From Malania oleifera (taxonomy: Eukaryota > Streptophyta > Magnoliopsida > Santalales > Ximeniaceae): DNA of 64,000 nucleotides. The translations under genes and the position numbers were made by a program. The notes below the pieces were generated by a model. It saw nothing but the letters and a program-made list of their open reading frames with translations. It was not told where the DNA came from and searched no databases. This document shows, one piece after another, positions 1 through 10,705 of the stretch. The stretch lies in contig NC_080421.1 of the NCBI RefSeq assembly GCF_029873635.1, forward strand, positions 62,001-126,000, read 5' to 3'. The stretch's first letter is position 1, and every line of letters begins with the position of its first letter.

Positions 1-220
1 ACAGAAGACATAATGTACATACCATCCAGAACACAATACCCAGAGTATCAATATCCATATACATACATTTCTATCTCATACCCACATACAATACAACCCT
101 AGGGGAATCACACTTCCCTAGTCCAAAGACTCACCTTGTATATCAGGGTCTCAACTCCCTACTAACACAGAGCTCTATCACCTGGTCTGCCTCTGTTCCA
201 TGAAAAGTTTAGATAATTTG

Positions 221-240
221 GGTGAGACACATCTTAGTAA
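221..240 (-). other. Conserved LTR motif (TTACTAAGATGTGTCTCACC on minus)
   Basis: This is the minus-strand copy of a 20-bp motif found in ten LTR segments of the window. It reads TTACTAAGATGTGTCTCACC in LTR sense. Pairing of the putative TGAGN/N'CTCA stem is weakened here by one substitution. Confidence 0.6.
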
Positions 241-331
241 GACAGAATAAATTATTTACAGTGTGTGACAATATGATTTTAGTTATAACACATTTTACTT
301 TTCAAATCATCAATTTATTTAAGAAAATACA

Positions 332-333
<2 letters not shown>

Positions 334-372
<39 letters not shown>
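334..372. repeat. (TA)n microsatellite in LTR
   Basis: This is an uninterrupted TA run. The homologous LTR has a comparable run at about 37520-37557. Confidence 0.9.
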
Positions 373-374
<2 letters not shown>

Positions 375-663
375 TCATAATCATATAGATATAAAACATA
401 AGATTTTATAAGCTTTTAAACCATTGCTCAAATTCATTCTTACACAACCATATTTACGCAATTGGCATTTCATCAATCACATTTCAATGATCCCATTGCA
501 GCTTTCGAACTTTGCAACGTTCACATTTCCCAGTATTTACATTCATCATTCTCAATTTACTTTTCACATTTCAACTTTCACATTTCAATTTCCACATTTC
601 AATATTCATATTGCAGAATTTACATTGCAATATTCCCATTTTCATATTTACATTTCATCTCAT

Positions 664-676
664 ACTAATACATACA

Positions 677-706
<30 letters not shown>
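664..706. repeat. (ATAC)n microsatellite in LTR
   Basis: About ten perfect ATAC units lie here. The homologous place in the 38.5-kb copy holds a TA run instead (38541-38588), so the motif changed within one family. Confidence 0.85.
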
Positions 707-708
<2 letters not shown>

Positions 709-1590
709 CATATACATATATCATTTCATACATTTCAACATTTCTCAATAAAGCATTTCATCATTTTTCCAATATACATATCCATGTTTCTCTTTTCGTC
801 ATTTCTCATAAAACTCTTCAATATACATATACATATATTATTTTCATTATTTCTTAATAAAACAATTCTCATTTTGTTTCAAGTCAGTATATACATAGCA
901 CTGGGTTTCTTTTAAATCATCTCTGCACAAAACCTTTCCGTATATATATTTATATCATATTCCTATTTTCTTCATGCAAATCACACAACTCAATTCAAAC
1001 ATGTTCTCAGTATAACTCCTATGCCACAGCCTTTTTATCTGATAATCATATCATAATAATTTCAGGAAAAATATCATATTTCGTTTTCACATAATTTCTC
1101 AGTCTATAATTCTCAACAAATATTATTTTAATTTATTCTCCTTACCTGATTTCCTGAACGATGCCTACAGGGATCCCGAAATTATACCCATGATGCTTAC
1201 CCAAACCCTGAATTCAACAACCCTAGTTCAACCACAAAATGCCCAATATTCTAACATTTACAAATCTACATTAATTAAATAACAATTAATCTCTAAATAA
1301 CCCCTATCCTAGTTTTGGGGCTATGCCTACGATGACCCCACGAGAAATCCGATCCGCTAGACTTGTAAAAAATCATCCCTAGATTCTCGTAGTGGTGTCC
1401 GATCGTAAATCTGGCTTAAGATTTAAGAAAAATTGAGGTAAAAGTGAGAATTTACCTTACCACAAGAGATATACCTACGTAGCTCCTACGAAAAATTCAC
1501 TCTGATAGAAATGTCGGTGGCGGAGAATGGAGCTAGCGGTATTTTTTTGATTTTTGATTGGCGCTCATTAGGCTAAAAAAATCGAGGAGA

Positions 1591-1608
1591 GTGAGAGAGA
1601 GAGAGAAC

Positions 1609-1679
<71 letters not shown>

Positions 1680-1680
1680 T
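1591..1680. repeat. (GA)n microsatellite in LTR
   Basis: A long GA run reads CT-rich in LTR sense. It sits where every related LTR has a CT tract, between the hairpin and the first splice-donor-like site, which suggests it belongs to the LTR leader. Confidence 0.9.
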
Positions 1681-1692
1681 GAGTGAGTGCTT

Positions 1693-2156
1693 AAAGGGGG
1701 CTCTCTACGTGTTAGCTTTGGTGTATGCCCAAGAAGGGGGGTGAATCAGAATTTAAAAATTTATCGCCTAGGTTAAACTAATCTAGCAGTAACCTAGGGC
1801 CTGTCTATGCAGTTCCAAATGCGCAGATAGATACAACGTGTGGAAATTAAAATCATGCGCAACATTCACCAATTATAACATACATGTGTGGTAAATATAA
1901 AGAGCAGAAATATAAACAAGGCTGAAAGGGGGCTCTCTACGTGTTAGCTTTGGTGTATTCCCAAGAGGGAGGGTGAATCAGAATTTAAAAATTTATCGCC
2001 TAGGTTAAACTAATCTAGCAGTAACCTAGGGTCTGTCTATGCAGTTCCAAATGCGCAGATAGATACAACGTGCAGAAATTAAAATCATGCGCAACATTCA
2101 CCAATTATAACATACATGTGTGGTAAATATAAAGAGCAGAAATATAAACAAGGCAC
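1693..2156. repeat. 232-bp tandem duplication across an LTR insertion junction
   Basis: Two copies, 1693-1924 and 1925-2156, lie at an exact offset of 232 bp with only a handful of differences. Each contains about 17 bp of the host LTR, the CTACG target site, and the first 215 bp of the inserted SIRE-like LTR. The duplication therefore postdates the insertion. Confidence 0.85.
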
Positions 2157-4185
2157 ACAATATGTTATCAAGGTTCGGCCAACTGTGCCTACATACCCAC
2201 CTCTAACTCGCAAGCCCGAAGATTCCACTAATGGCTCACTTAACGGGTGGAGCGGCACCTAATACAATCAGGTCAATTACCACAGGGCTAACCTTAACCT
2301 TAACCAGGTCAATTAAAGGATTGACTTCAACCAACACGCCTTACCAGGATGGCACACCTAGCTTTCCTAACTGGGTCAAAGCCAATCTGGGACTATTTCA
2401 AAGGGCTAGTCTCCCTCTTCAGGCCCATGCCTGAAACCTAGAAATACAACAGTATTTGAAATACAACAAAATGGTACAGTGATTATGCTTTCATGTAAAG
2501 CAAATGTGTACCTAGATACGCAGAGTATACTTAATCAATCAAATGCACATCAACAATGTAGGTAAATGTAAGCTCAGTGATGTGTATTTTTGTGCAAACT
2601 ACACCAAACAAGATATGATCGTTAATATGCTCAAGAGGTGTTCTAATCAAGCTATTTCTTTGAAATAGTGAATATCAAATCTCAATAATAAACCAGGGTT
2701 TCAAAGATGCTGCAAATATTCAAAACAACTCAAAATATTTTCTTCAATGTAATATGCTCAAGAGTTGCTTGAAAGAATAATATAGTTTGTTAAAAATATT
2801 TTGCACAACAAAATCAAACTATAAGAATCTTTGCAATGACAATGCAAAGATCCTTAAGCTACTAGGTTTTTCCCAACACGAGATTTATTAAATCAAATCT
2901 ATGCGAAAACCTTGCTTAACTCCCCAAAATCAATACCAATCAACCAAGAAAAACAATGGAAGTATGAGAAATACTACTAAGCAATAACCCAAGCAAGAAA
3001 TCTCACAAGGCTAAAAATAATCAATGGAATGAAAGTGTGAGAGTGTTTGGAAGTTTTATAGGCAAAATGGGATTTTGGGTTTGACAAGATTTTAGCTAAT
3101 GATTTTTCTTAATCTCTTGCTAATCCACACAAATGAACTCATATTTATAGACAAGGTTAAAAATATAACCGTTTGGGACCTATTGGGCATTCTTAGAAAA
3201 GTTTCATATAGCTTAAACACAATTAACCCAACTTTACCACGGTTAAAATATTTTAAACCCGTCCAGGTTCGGGTGGCTGAACCTTGGTTCGGTCGCCCGA
3301 ACAAACTCAATCAGAAAAGCCACCCTTGAACGTTCGAGTGCCCGAGTCTGGGCTCGGTTGGCTGAACCAAAGACAGAAACTCTCTATCTACGGTTCGGGT
3401 GCCCGAAACTGAGTTCAATTAATCGAACCAACAAGTTCAGTAATCCGAACCTCTTTTTGAACATAAACTGTTTGTCACCCAACTAATTGAAAAGTGTCTT
3501 GACAGGCATTCAGGTGCCCGAAGAAGGTACGTTCAAAAAGGGTTCAGGTGCCCGAAGACCAAGTCAACATGTTGATTAGTTCGGTCGCCCGAGCCACTTT
3601 ATACAGCATAGGTTCAATCCCCCGAAGACGGGTCAAATTGTTGACTTCTCAAGAGTTAGGGCGCCCGAGGTGATTTGTTCACCTGGGGTTCGATCGCCCA
3701 ACCTCACACATTTTATGCCTATAAAGTTCATTTTTACTTTGATTAATTCCCCTAATATGCTAAATGATATGGGGACTATTTTGTGCATTTTTTGTACGGA
3801 CCAAGAGTCTTTTCAAGTACGCCAAAAAACCTAGCGTCGGTCGACCTTTGGTCAACCGAAGGGTGCCCTAAGATCATTCGATCTCTATGGTTAGTCTATG
3901 GCATTTCTGAGCTTACACACCTATATGCATGACATGTAGAGATTATTACAGACCGATATACCTGTAGAGATTATTACAGACCGATATACCTAGTTACTAT
4001 TACAGACACAGTGAAATGAAATATAGATTACAACAATTAAAAAAGTCTTCAGGGTCTTTAGACTTTGAGTCTTCATATGCCATTAGTTGATCTGCTAATT
4101 ATATACTTGTACACAAACTCTAAAGTCATCAAATACCAAGAGTATTTGTCATTATCAAAACTACGTGTAGCCTATAAGGTCAACA
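1942..4185. mobile_element. Solo LTR, SIRE-like Ty1/copia, with TSD
   Basis: The segment begins TGTTAGC and ends GTCAACA, so it has TG...CA ends. It is flanked by CTACG on the left (1937-1941, also 1705-1709 in the duplicated copy) and CTGCG on the right (4186-4190), a 5-bp TSD with one mismatch. The homologous uninterrupted LTR at about 39511-39521 reads straight through this point. No internal coding region is present. Assignment to SIRE/Maximus rests on LTR length (2.2 kb) and general look, so the family is tentative while the insertion itself is well supported. Orientation cannot be decided. Confidence 0.75.
3243..3720. repeat. Cluster of degenerate palindromic words (TTCGGGTGCCCGAA type)
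   Basis: About a dozen words of the form GGTTCGGGTGCCCGAACC lie here at irregular spacing of 15-60 bp. They vary in the centre (for example GGTTCGGTCGCCCGAAC and GTTCAGTAATCCGAACC), but the TTCG and CGAA arms are mostly kept. The spacers between them are unrelated. Confidence 0.75.
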
Positions 4186-4193
4186 CTGCGTGA

Positions 4194-4223
4194 ATCTCCT
4201 GAAGCCAGGAAGCTTCAGGAGAT
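4194..4223. other. Perfect 12-bp hairpin near LTR start
   Basis: The arms ATCTCCTGAAGC and GCTTCAGGAGAT are perfectly complementary around the loop CAGGAA. In LTR sense this lies roughly 200 bp from the LTR start, next to an AT-rich tract. It is the homologue of the hairpins at 8170, 39522, 41043, 42477 and 49958. Confidence 0.8.
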
Positions 4224-4413
4224 GTTATGTATATAATAATCTTATATTATTATTATATTATATAATATTATATTTATATATTATTATATTATATTATTAA
4301 ATTATTAATTATTAATTATTAATTAATTAATTAATTATTTATTTATTTATTTATATATATTTTTTGAAATCAGTCCACTAATCTTATATAACCATTTTTT
4401 TGGGGTTATTACA

Positions 4414-5215
4414 AATCGAGCATAAGAAATGGTAGTTTTTGAGTATTAAACGTATTTGCGAAAAACCATGCGAGTAGGTTGGGCGTCTTCACGTTTTGAA
4501 AAATTGCATGTTTTTAATTAAATAAAATTTCGAAGATGATCGGAAAAGATTTTTAGCAAAACATATTTTTCCCAGCCATATTATTTAATTATGATTTAAT
4601 GTAAAACGTGTGGCGTGAGATAAATTAATAATAGGTTTTTTTTTTAAAATGGATCTATTGAACTGTTACGGTATCATATTGCAAGTATGTGTTACTATGC
4701 TAATTTATGGATATATATATATATATATCGAGATTACTGTGAAATTATGAAACGATCGATTCAATATGGGTATGTGAATATGACAGTTTAATTCCATTAA
4801 TTTTGGAATGACAAGTTTGATATGGATATGTGAATATGACAATTTAAGTCCGTTAATTATGAAATGACAGGTTTGATATCAATATGTGAATATGATAGTT
4901 TAATTCCGTTTTATGGTAAGTTAGAATTTACATTGAATTGGGAAATATGAAGTGACTAAATATAAATCTGTGAAGAAGGCTTGTGTGGCATATAAATCAG
5001 AGTAGAAGGCATGTGTGGCATATAAATCGGTGTAGAATTCCTGTGTGGTGTATAAATCGGAGTAGAATGCCTGTGTGACATATGAATTAGAGTTCAAGGC
5101 CTGTGTGGCATATAAATTGGAGTAGAAGGCCTGTGTGGCATATAAATCGGGGAAGAAAGCCTGTGTGGCATCTGTACTGATGCCGATGGGGAGTTATTAT
5201 AATGACCCAAAGAAT
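4414..5215 (+). repeat. Plus-oriented gypsy LTR fragment (host of the nested LTR)
   Basis: From 4414 the sequence matches the fragment at 39739-39956 (AAGAAATGGTAGTTTTTGAG and onward) and continues about 550 bp further. In both places the same minus-oriented LTR lies immediately to the left. It contains the 30-bp tandem array listed separately. The right limit is approximate. Confidence 0.6.
4962..5172 (+). repeat. 30-bp tandem array, about seven copies
   Basis: Units centred on CCTGTGTGGCATATAAATCG repeat at an offset of 30 bp with several substitutions per unit. Spacers do not differ from repeats, so this is a minisatellite and not a CRISPR. It occupies the LTR centre, the position that holds different arrays in other LTRs. 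Confidence 0.85.
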
Positions 5216-5258
5216 AATGGTATTTAAATAATAAAGAAAGAGGAAAATGGAAGTTGTA

Positions 5259-5686
5259 ATGCTGCTAGTGGAGTTTGCGTATAATAACAGTTATCAATCC
5301 AGCATTGGCATGGCACCATTTGAGGCTTTATACGGTAGGAGATGTCATTCTCCTCCATAATGGGACGAGATGGGTGAGTGGTGAGTCATGAGACCAGAGC
5401 TTGTGCATAATGCATACGATAAGGTTCAGCTCATTAGAAATAGAATTAGTACAGCTCAGAGCCGACAGAAGAGTTATGTCGATAATCGCCGCAAGAAATT
5501 AGAATTTGATATTGGTGATCATGTATTTTTGAAGATAGCTCTGTTAAAAGGGGTTATGAGATTTGGAAGGAAGGGTAAACTTAGCCCTAGGTTTATCGGT
5601 CCATTTGAGATTCTAGAGAAAGTAGGGCCGATTGCCTACAGGTTAGCTTTTCCACTTGCATTATCCAGGATGCACTACGTATTCCA
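5259..5686 (+). pseudogene. Ty3/gypsy integrase C-terminal fragment
   Basis: The frame reads [20 protein letters not shown], then GRRCHSPP followed by a stop, then after a short frame change SAQSRQKSY-type residues, FDIGDHVFLK, GKLSPRFIGPFEIL and GPIAYRLAFP. These are the C-terminal part of chromovirus integrase, before the chromodomain. At 5687 the coding sequence breaks off in the middle of the VFHV motif, where a minus-oriented LTR starts. The homologous complete region is at 48830-49260. There is no start codon of its own. It is a dead remnant with at least one stop (TAA at about 5359). Confidence 0.85.
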
Positions 5687-6036
5687 TGTGACGCCCCAAT
5701 TTTCGTACAATTTTTTTTCAATAATAAATAAATAATCACTCGTCATCAACAACATCCACAAATCGGCCATGTCAACCACTATATCACTATTCATATGACC
5801 CAACTCGTACTAGGTACCAGGTAAAAAGTTATTTTACTTATAAAACCTAACAGCGGAAGACAGTATATTCATATCATCCAGAATACAATACTATCTCATA
5901 CCCAAAAATAATCAACCCTAGGGAATCACACCTCCCTAGTCCAAACTCACTATGTATATCAGGGTCCCAGCTTCCTATGATCACGAAACTCTATCACCCG
6001 ATATATCCCTGTTCCCTGAAAAATTTAGATAATTTG

Positions 6037-6056
6037 GGTGAGACACATCTTAGTAA
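6037..6056 (-). other. Conserved LTR motif copy
   Basis: In LTR sense it reads TTACTAAGATGTGTCTCACC, and it lies 350 bp before the LTR 3' end at 5687. Confidence 0.6.
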
Positions 6057-8050
6057 GAAGGAATAAATTATTTACAGTGTGTGGCCATATGAGTTCAATT
6101 ATAACATGCTTTACTTTTCAAAATCAACATTCATCTGAGAAAAGACACTGACAAATATATTCTCATAGTCATATAGATATACAACACAAGCCTTTATAAG
6201 TTTTAAATCATTTCTCAAATTCAATGATTTCCAACACATATTTACCCGCGAAGTTCCTAAGAATAGGGAAGATTAGTTGCCCATATAGGTAGTTTTCCTC
6301 TGCCTTAACACGTTATGCAGCCGGGTTTGGCCACATCTGATATCTATCAAGGCACTCATCTTACTCAGTAAGCCCTTAAGTGGAGAGTTTCACTTCGCCT
6401 CAATTATTTATGTCATTAACTCATACAGTTCATTTCTCATATTTAACATGCTTTATTTCTCAATTTCCATTCTTTCTTTCATTTTTCATTTTAGTCAATT
6501 TTATCATTCTTTCACTTTCCTTTTTCATTTAGTTTCCGGCTTATGAGTATCCTTGGTATCAAATACCAACATCGCGTCTATAACCCATGACTACCCTAAG
6601 GATCTTTCTATCCACGCCATGCTTCCCCCCATGGTCAAGGTTGTGCGGCCCGAAGGTTGGATCTAACCACGATTGGCCAACCCGGTTAGATCAAAGTATC
6701 ATATCACATATCGCGTCTGTAGTACGACTGGCCAGCCTATAACCCTGGTCCAGACTTAAAGGGCCCAACAACCCTACACAATGGTTCAGTCAACTGTCAC
6801 GCCACACGCTCCAAGAGTCCATGTGGTTGCACTAACACCATTAGCAACGGTACTGTGCTTAATATCATAACCATCTATTAAGGTTCACTACCATATACTC
6901 ACAATCATTATGCGGTATTGGCATTTCATCAATCATATTTCAGTATATCACAATTCAGTTCAATATAAATATTCTCATCATTTTTTGTGCACATTTCATC
7001 ATCTCGTGATAATATATATCATATTTCACTTATTTTCACATTTTATCAAAATACTCATATCAGTAATTTGTACAAACTCATTTCTAATGCAAATAATTTC
7101 TACTCACATATAAATACCATATTTCATTATTTTTCACTAATCACATCAATCATTCTCAGTTCAATATTTTCACAAAAAATACTCATCGTTATATTTCACA
7201 TTTTTCAACACATGTCATGTGCTACACAATTTTCATCTAATATTCATAACATATTATTTTCACACTCCAAAATATCACAATTTAAAATCACTTAAATACC
7301 ACACAATTTATCTGATATTTATATCATAATAATTTCCAGACAAAATACCATAAGCACATTTTCACATATTAATTTAAACAGTAATTCTAAAAATACTGCT
7401 ATAATTTCTTCCCCTTACCTGGCTTAATGAGAGTCTCATTAGGACCCAAATCCTAAGCCCTTGGCGCCCAAAATTCAAATCCTACAATTTGCATTTTTCC
7501 TAGATTAATTAACCTATTTCCTTAAAATAATACCCATCTAGCCTTCCCTAGGCTCCATATACCTCAAATTAATATTTAAACTAATATTTAACACCCCCAC
7601 TTAATTTTCTGAATTTTACCTGGGGGTCCGAAAATTACACCCGCGGCGTTCACCCAAGCCCTAGATTCTGAAAATTCTACTTCAACTCCAGATGCTCAAC
7701 ATTTTAGTATTTCTAAATTAATCCTAATTAATTAAAAATAAGCCCCTTAATAACCCCCATACCCCAAATTTGGGGTTTTGCCCATGACGACCCCGCGAGA
7801 ATTTCGTCCCGCTAGACTTGTAGAGAATCATCCCTAGATTATCGTGGTGGTGTATGTTCGTCAATCAAGCTTATAATTTGCAAGAAATTAAATAAAAAGG
7901 AGAAATTGGCTTACTCTCAGGAGATACGTCTACGCCGCTCCTACCACCAATAGAAAATGACGGCAGCGGAGAATGGAGCTCAACGGTATCTTCTAATTCT
8001 CGATCGGGCGAGAATCCGCCACAAAATTGAGGAGAGAATGAGAGAGAATG

Positions 8051-8054
<4 letters not shown>

Positions 8055-8100
<46 letters not shown>
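8055..8100. repeat. (GA)n microsatellite in LTR
   Basis: A perfect GA run, CT in LTR sense, lies between the hairpin and the splice-like donor. Confidence 0.9.
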
Positions 8101-8103
<3 letters not shown>

Positions 8104-8169
8104 CGCAGGTCTCCTGTGCAGAATAAACGAGAAATTAAAGAGGGTGGGAGGGCGGCGGCTCTCTAGTTG

Positions 8170-8196
8170 CATCCTAAAGCTTCAAGCTTTAGGATG
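8170..8196. other. AAGCTT-type hairpin near LTR start
   Basis: The arms CATCCTAAAGCTT and AAGCTTTAGGATG flank a single C, so the pairing is perfect over 13 bp (11 bp with a realistic 5-nt loop). The arm sequence differs from that at 4194 but the complementarity is kept. Confidence 0.8.
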
Positions 8197-8206
8197 TTAA
8201 GTTTAG

Positions 8207-8207
<1 letters not shown>

Positions 8208-8268
<61 letters not shown>
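8208..8268. repeat. (ATA)n microsatellite in LTR U3-like region
   Basis: About twenty perfect ATA/TAA units are followed by more AT-rich repeats to about 8400. The tract adjoins the hairpin. Confidence 0.9.
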
Positions 8269-8443
8269 TTAATAATAATTAATATTAATATTAATATTAA
8301 TATATTTTATTAATAAAAATAAAAAAAATTTAATTATTATTATTTTTTCTTTTTTTATAAATTTAATTAACTAATTAATTAAATTTTTTTTTTTTTTTGA
8401 ATCACTCCACCAATCTTGTGTAGCCCTTTTTGGAGTTATTACA

Positions 8444-8455
8444 TTCTCCCCTCAT
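8444..8455 (-). other. Polypurine tract of minus-strand gypsy element
   Basis: On the minus strand the sequence ATGAGGGGAGAA abuts the LTR start TGTAATAAC. This is where plus-strand DNA synthesis would be primed, and it fixes the LTR boundary and the orientation. Confidence 0.75.
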
Positions 8456-8723
8456 AAAAATTTTGTCCTCGAAATTTGTTATTTCCCTGCTTCCCATCCT
8501 TAGCGAAAATACTTCCAATTTTATTAATTACCCTTACTTATGGCAGAGGAATACCGTGGTTACAAAGAGGGTTCTGGGAGATTACAACTATTCCAAAATT
8601 CTCCCAAAGCCATTCATATTTTAAAACTAAAAACTTTATCTATCTTACATTACACTATACAAATAAAAATATACAATATTATTCTTTTTATTCTAACTGG
8701 CTCAACTCTAAGCTCCATTGAAT

Positions 8724-9640
8724 AAGTGTGGATATCTCTGGCACATTTGATCCTCTAGTTCCCAAGAATCCTCCTCAACGGCATGATTGCGCCACAAAAC
8801 TTTCACCAGTGGAATCTTCTTCGTACGGAGCTCTTGTTCCTTCTAATCAAGAGTCTGCATTAGCACTTCCTCACAAGCTAAAGTATCTCCTAACTCCAGT
8901 GCTTCATAGCTGATCACATGAGAGGGGTCTGGGACGTATTTCCTCAGCATAGAAACGTGGAATACGTCATGGATCCTGGACAGGATTGGTGGTAATGCCA
9001 ACCGATAAGCAACTGGACCCACTCTTACAAGAATCTCAAATGATCCAATATACCTAGGGCTCAGCTCACCCTTCCTCCCAAACCTCAAAACACTTTTCAT
9101 TGGTGCCACCTTCAAGAACACGTGATCTCCAACGTCAAACTCCAATTCTCATCGGCAAGTATCTGTGTAACTCTTCTACCATCTCTGTGCTATTCTGATC
9201 CTGTCCCTGATAAGTCTAACTTTATCCTGAGTCTGTTGTATTAGCTCTGACCCCAGTATCTATCTCTCTCCAACCTCATCCCAGTATAATGGGGATCAAC
9301 ACCTCCTGCCATAAAGCACCTTATATGGTGCCATCCTAATGCTGGCCTGGTAGCTGTTGTTATACGCAAACTCAACCAGTGGTAGATACTACATCCAATG
9401 ACCTCCAAAGTCCAACACACATACTCGCATCATATCCTCCAAAATCTGTATCATCCTCTCCATCTGCCCATCTATCTGAGGATAAAAAGTTGTTCTGAAC
9501 GATAACTAAGAACCCATGGCCCCTTGCAGACTCTTCCAAAAATGAGATGTGAACCGTGGGTTTCTGTCTGAAAATATGGACACTGGGACGCCATAAAGCC
9601 TAACTATCTCATGGATGTATAACTCAGCCAATCTTTCAAT
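8724..9640 (-). pseudogene. Chromovirus integrase C-terminus and chromodomain, degenerate
   Basis: On the minus strand 9145-8843 reads EFDVGDHVFLKVAPMKSVLR, GELSPRYIGSFEIL, VAYRLALPPILSRIHDVFHV and LRKYVPDPSHVI. After a stop (TAG) it continues with LVKVLWRNHAVEEDSWELED and MCQRYPHLF. The last part matches the chromodomain tail of chromovirus integrases, which is thought to read chromatin marks and direct integration. Upstream (9150-9640) the catalytic core is recognisable only in broken frames. The sister copies at 48830-49502 and 58541-59046 show the same order. Confidence 0.8.
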
Positions 9641-10135
9641 GGACTAGCTAACTCTTATCGGCAAAAAGTGGGCAGTCTTCGTCAGTTGATCCACCACTAC
9701 CCAAATAACGTCCCGTCCATGCAATGTCAACGACAATCTTGTGACGAAATCCATCGCTATATGCACCCACTTCCACTCAGGAATGTGGAGTGGCTGCAAT
9801 GATCCTGCCAATCTCTGATGCTCAGCCTTCACTTGCTAGCATGTCAAACACTGATTCACATACTAGGCTATCTCCCTCTTCATGTTACTCCACCAGAAGG
9901 ACTCTTGAAGATCCCTGTACATTTTTGTGCTACCTGGATGTACAGTATATAGGGACCGATGCGCTTCCTCCAGAATAACTTTCTTGATCTCAAGGTCGGC
10001 CAGAACGCATAACCTGGCATGAAACCTCAAGGTTCTGTCATCTGAGATGCTGAACTTTGTTTCCTAACCATCCTGTTCCTTTCCCATAAGCTCTACTAGT
10101 TCTGCATCATTCTTCTTAGCTACTTTAATCCTCTT
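9641..10135 (-). pseudogene. Chromovirus integrase N-terminal part
   Basis: On the minus strand the frame at 9832-9644 reads KAEHQRLAGSLQPLHIPEWK, then VHIAMDFVTRLSLTLHGRDV and WVVVDQLTKTAHFLPI. This spans the end of the HHCC zinc-binding domain and the first catalytic aspartate region (MDFV). The aspartate is present. The HHCC part upstream (about 9830-10130) is interrupted by stops. The order relative to RNase H is that of Ty3/gypsy polyproteins. Confidence 0.75.
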
Positions 10136-10700
10136 CTATAGAGTCGGCTGCAAAACCAAGTCATCAATGAACGCCTGGTGATCACCATCTACCAGCCCCA
10201 CACCGAGCCTCTCTAGATCCATCTGGATCAGATGCTGAATCTCCACTGCAGATACAGATGAATCCACTAATTTCTGGCTCAAAGCATCAACAACCACATT
10301 AGCCTTTCCCGGGTGGTAGCTGATAGTGCAGTCGTAATCCTTTATTAGCTCCAGCCATCTCCTCTGCCTCATATTCAATTCCTTTTGCGTGAAGAAATAC
10401 TTTAAGCTCTTATGGTCAGTAAATATCTCACACCTACACCCATATAGATAGTGCCTCCAAATCTTCAGTGTGTAAACAACTACCGCCAACTCCAGATCAT
10501 GGGTAGGATAGTTCTTCTCATATTCTTTCAATTGTCGTGAGGCATAGGGTATCACTCTCTCCCGTTGCATCAATACGCATCCGAGCCCTTTATGGGACGC
10601 ATCATTGTAAATTACGAATCCCTCTTCTTCTAAAGGAATTATCAACACAGGCGCAGTGATGAGTCATTGCTTCAACTCCTAGAAGCTCTGTTCATATTCA
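10136..10700 (-). pseudogene. Chromovirus RNase H domain
   Basis: The minus-strand frame 10648-10136 shows [60 protein letters not shown] and the connection [18 protein letters not shown]. The RNase H acidic residues in NDAS, DLEL and TDHKS are visible. The domain removes the RNA template during reverse transcription. The frame is open for 170 residues but is cut from the RT frame by stops at both sides. Confidence 0.85.
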
Positions 10701-10705
10701 TCAGA

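Larger units (their letters stand above)
1..4413 (-). mobile_element. Ty3/gypsy (chromovirus-type) LTR, minus orientation, cut by window start
   Basis: This stretch aligns by eye with the complete LTR at 37017-39738. Position 1 corresponds to about 37187, so roughly 170 bp of the LTR lie outside the window. Reading on the minus strand it begins at 4413 with TGTAATAACCCC. It then carries an AT-rich tract, the AAGCTT-type hairpin, a GA microsatellite and the conserved motif at 221-240. Compared with the 37-kb copy it lacks about 690 bp of the LTR centre at around position 457. It is interrupted by a SIRE-like solo LTR at 1942-4185. It encodes no protein; the plus-strand reading frames here are low-complexity artefacts of AT-rich DNA. 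Confidence 0.8.
5687..8443 (-). repeat. 3' LTR of the minus-strand chromovirus
   Basis: On the minus strand the LTR begins at 8443 (TGTAATAACTCC) directly after a polypurine tract and ends at 5687 (GGGGCGTCACA). It is 2757 bp long. It is the same family as the LTR at 40929-52796 and carries the hairpin (8170-8196), a GA tract (8055-8100), the conserved motif (6037-6056) and a splice-donor-like AGGTAAGGGG around 7420-7430. It interrupts an integrase fragment at its left edge. Confidence 0.8.

Noticed and set aside
424..915. A 163-codon frame rich in His, Phe and Ile
   Set aside because: It lies antisense within a gypsy LTR, is low-complexity from ATTTCACA-type repeats and a TATA microsatellite, and has no domain. 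The homologous LTR at 38178-38728 gives a different unrelated frame.
2231..2434. Short frame in the SIRE-like LTR
   Set aside because: It lies within a solo LTR, has no domain, and has no counterpart in the other SIRE-like LTR.
4962..5172. Regular 30-bp repeats that could suggest a CRISPR array
   Set aside because: Units are contiguous without unique spacers, degenerate, and lie inside a plant LTR. It is a minisatellite.
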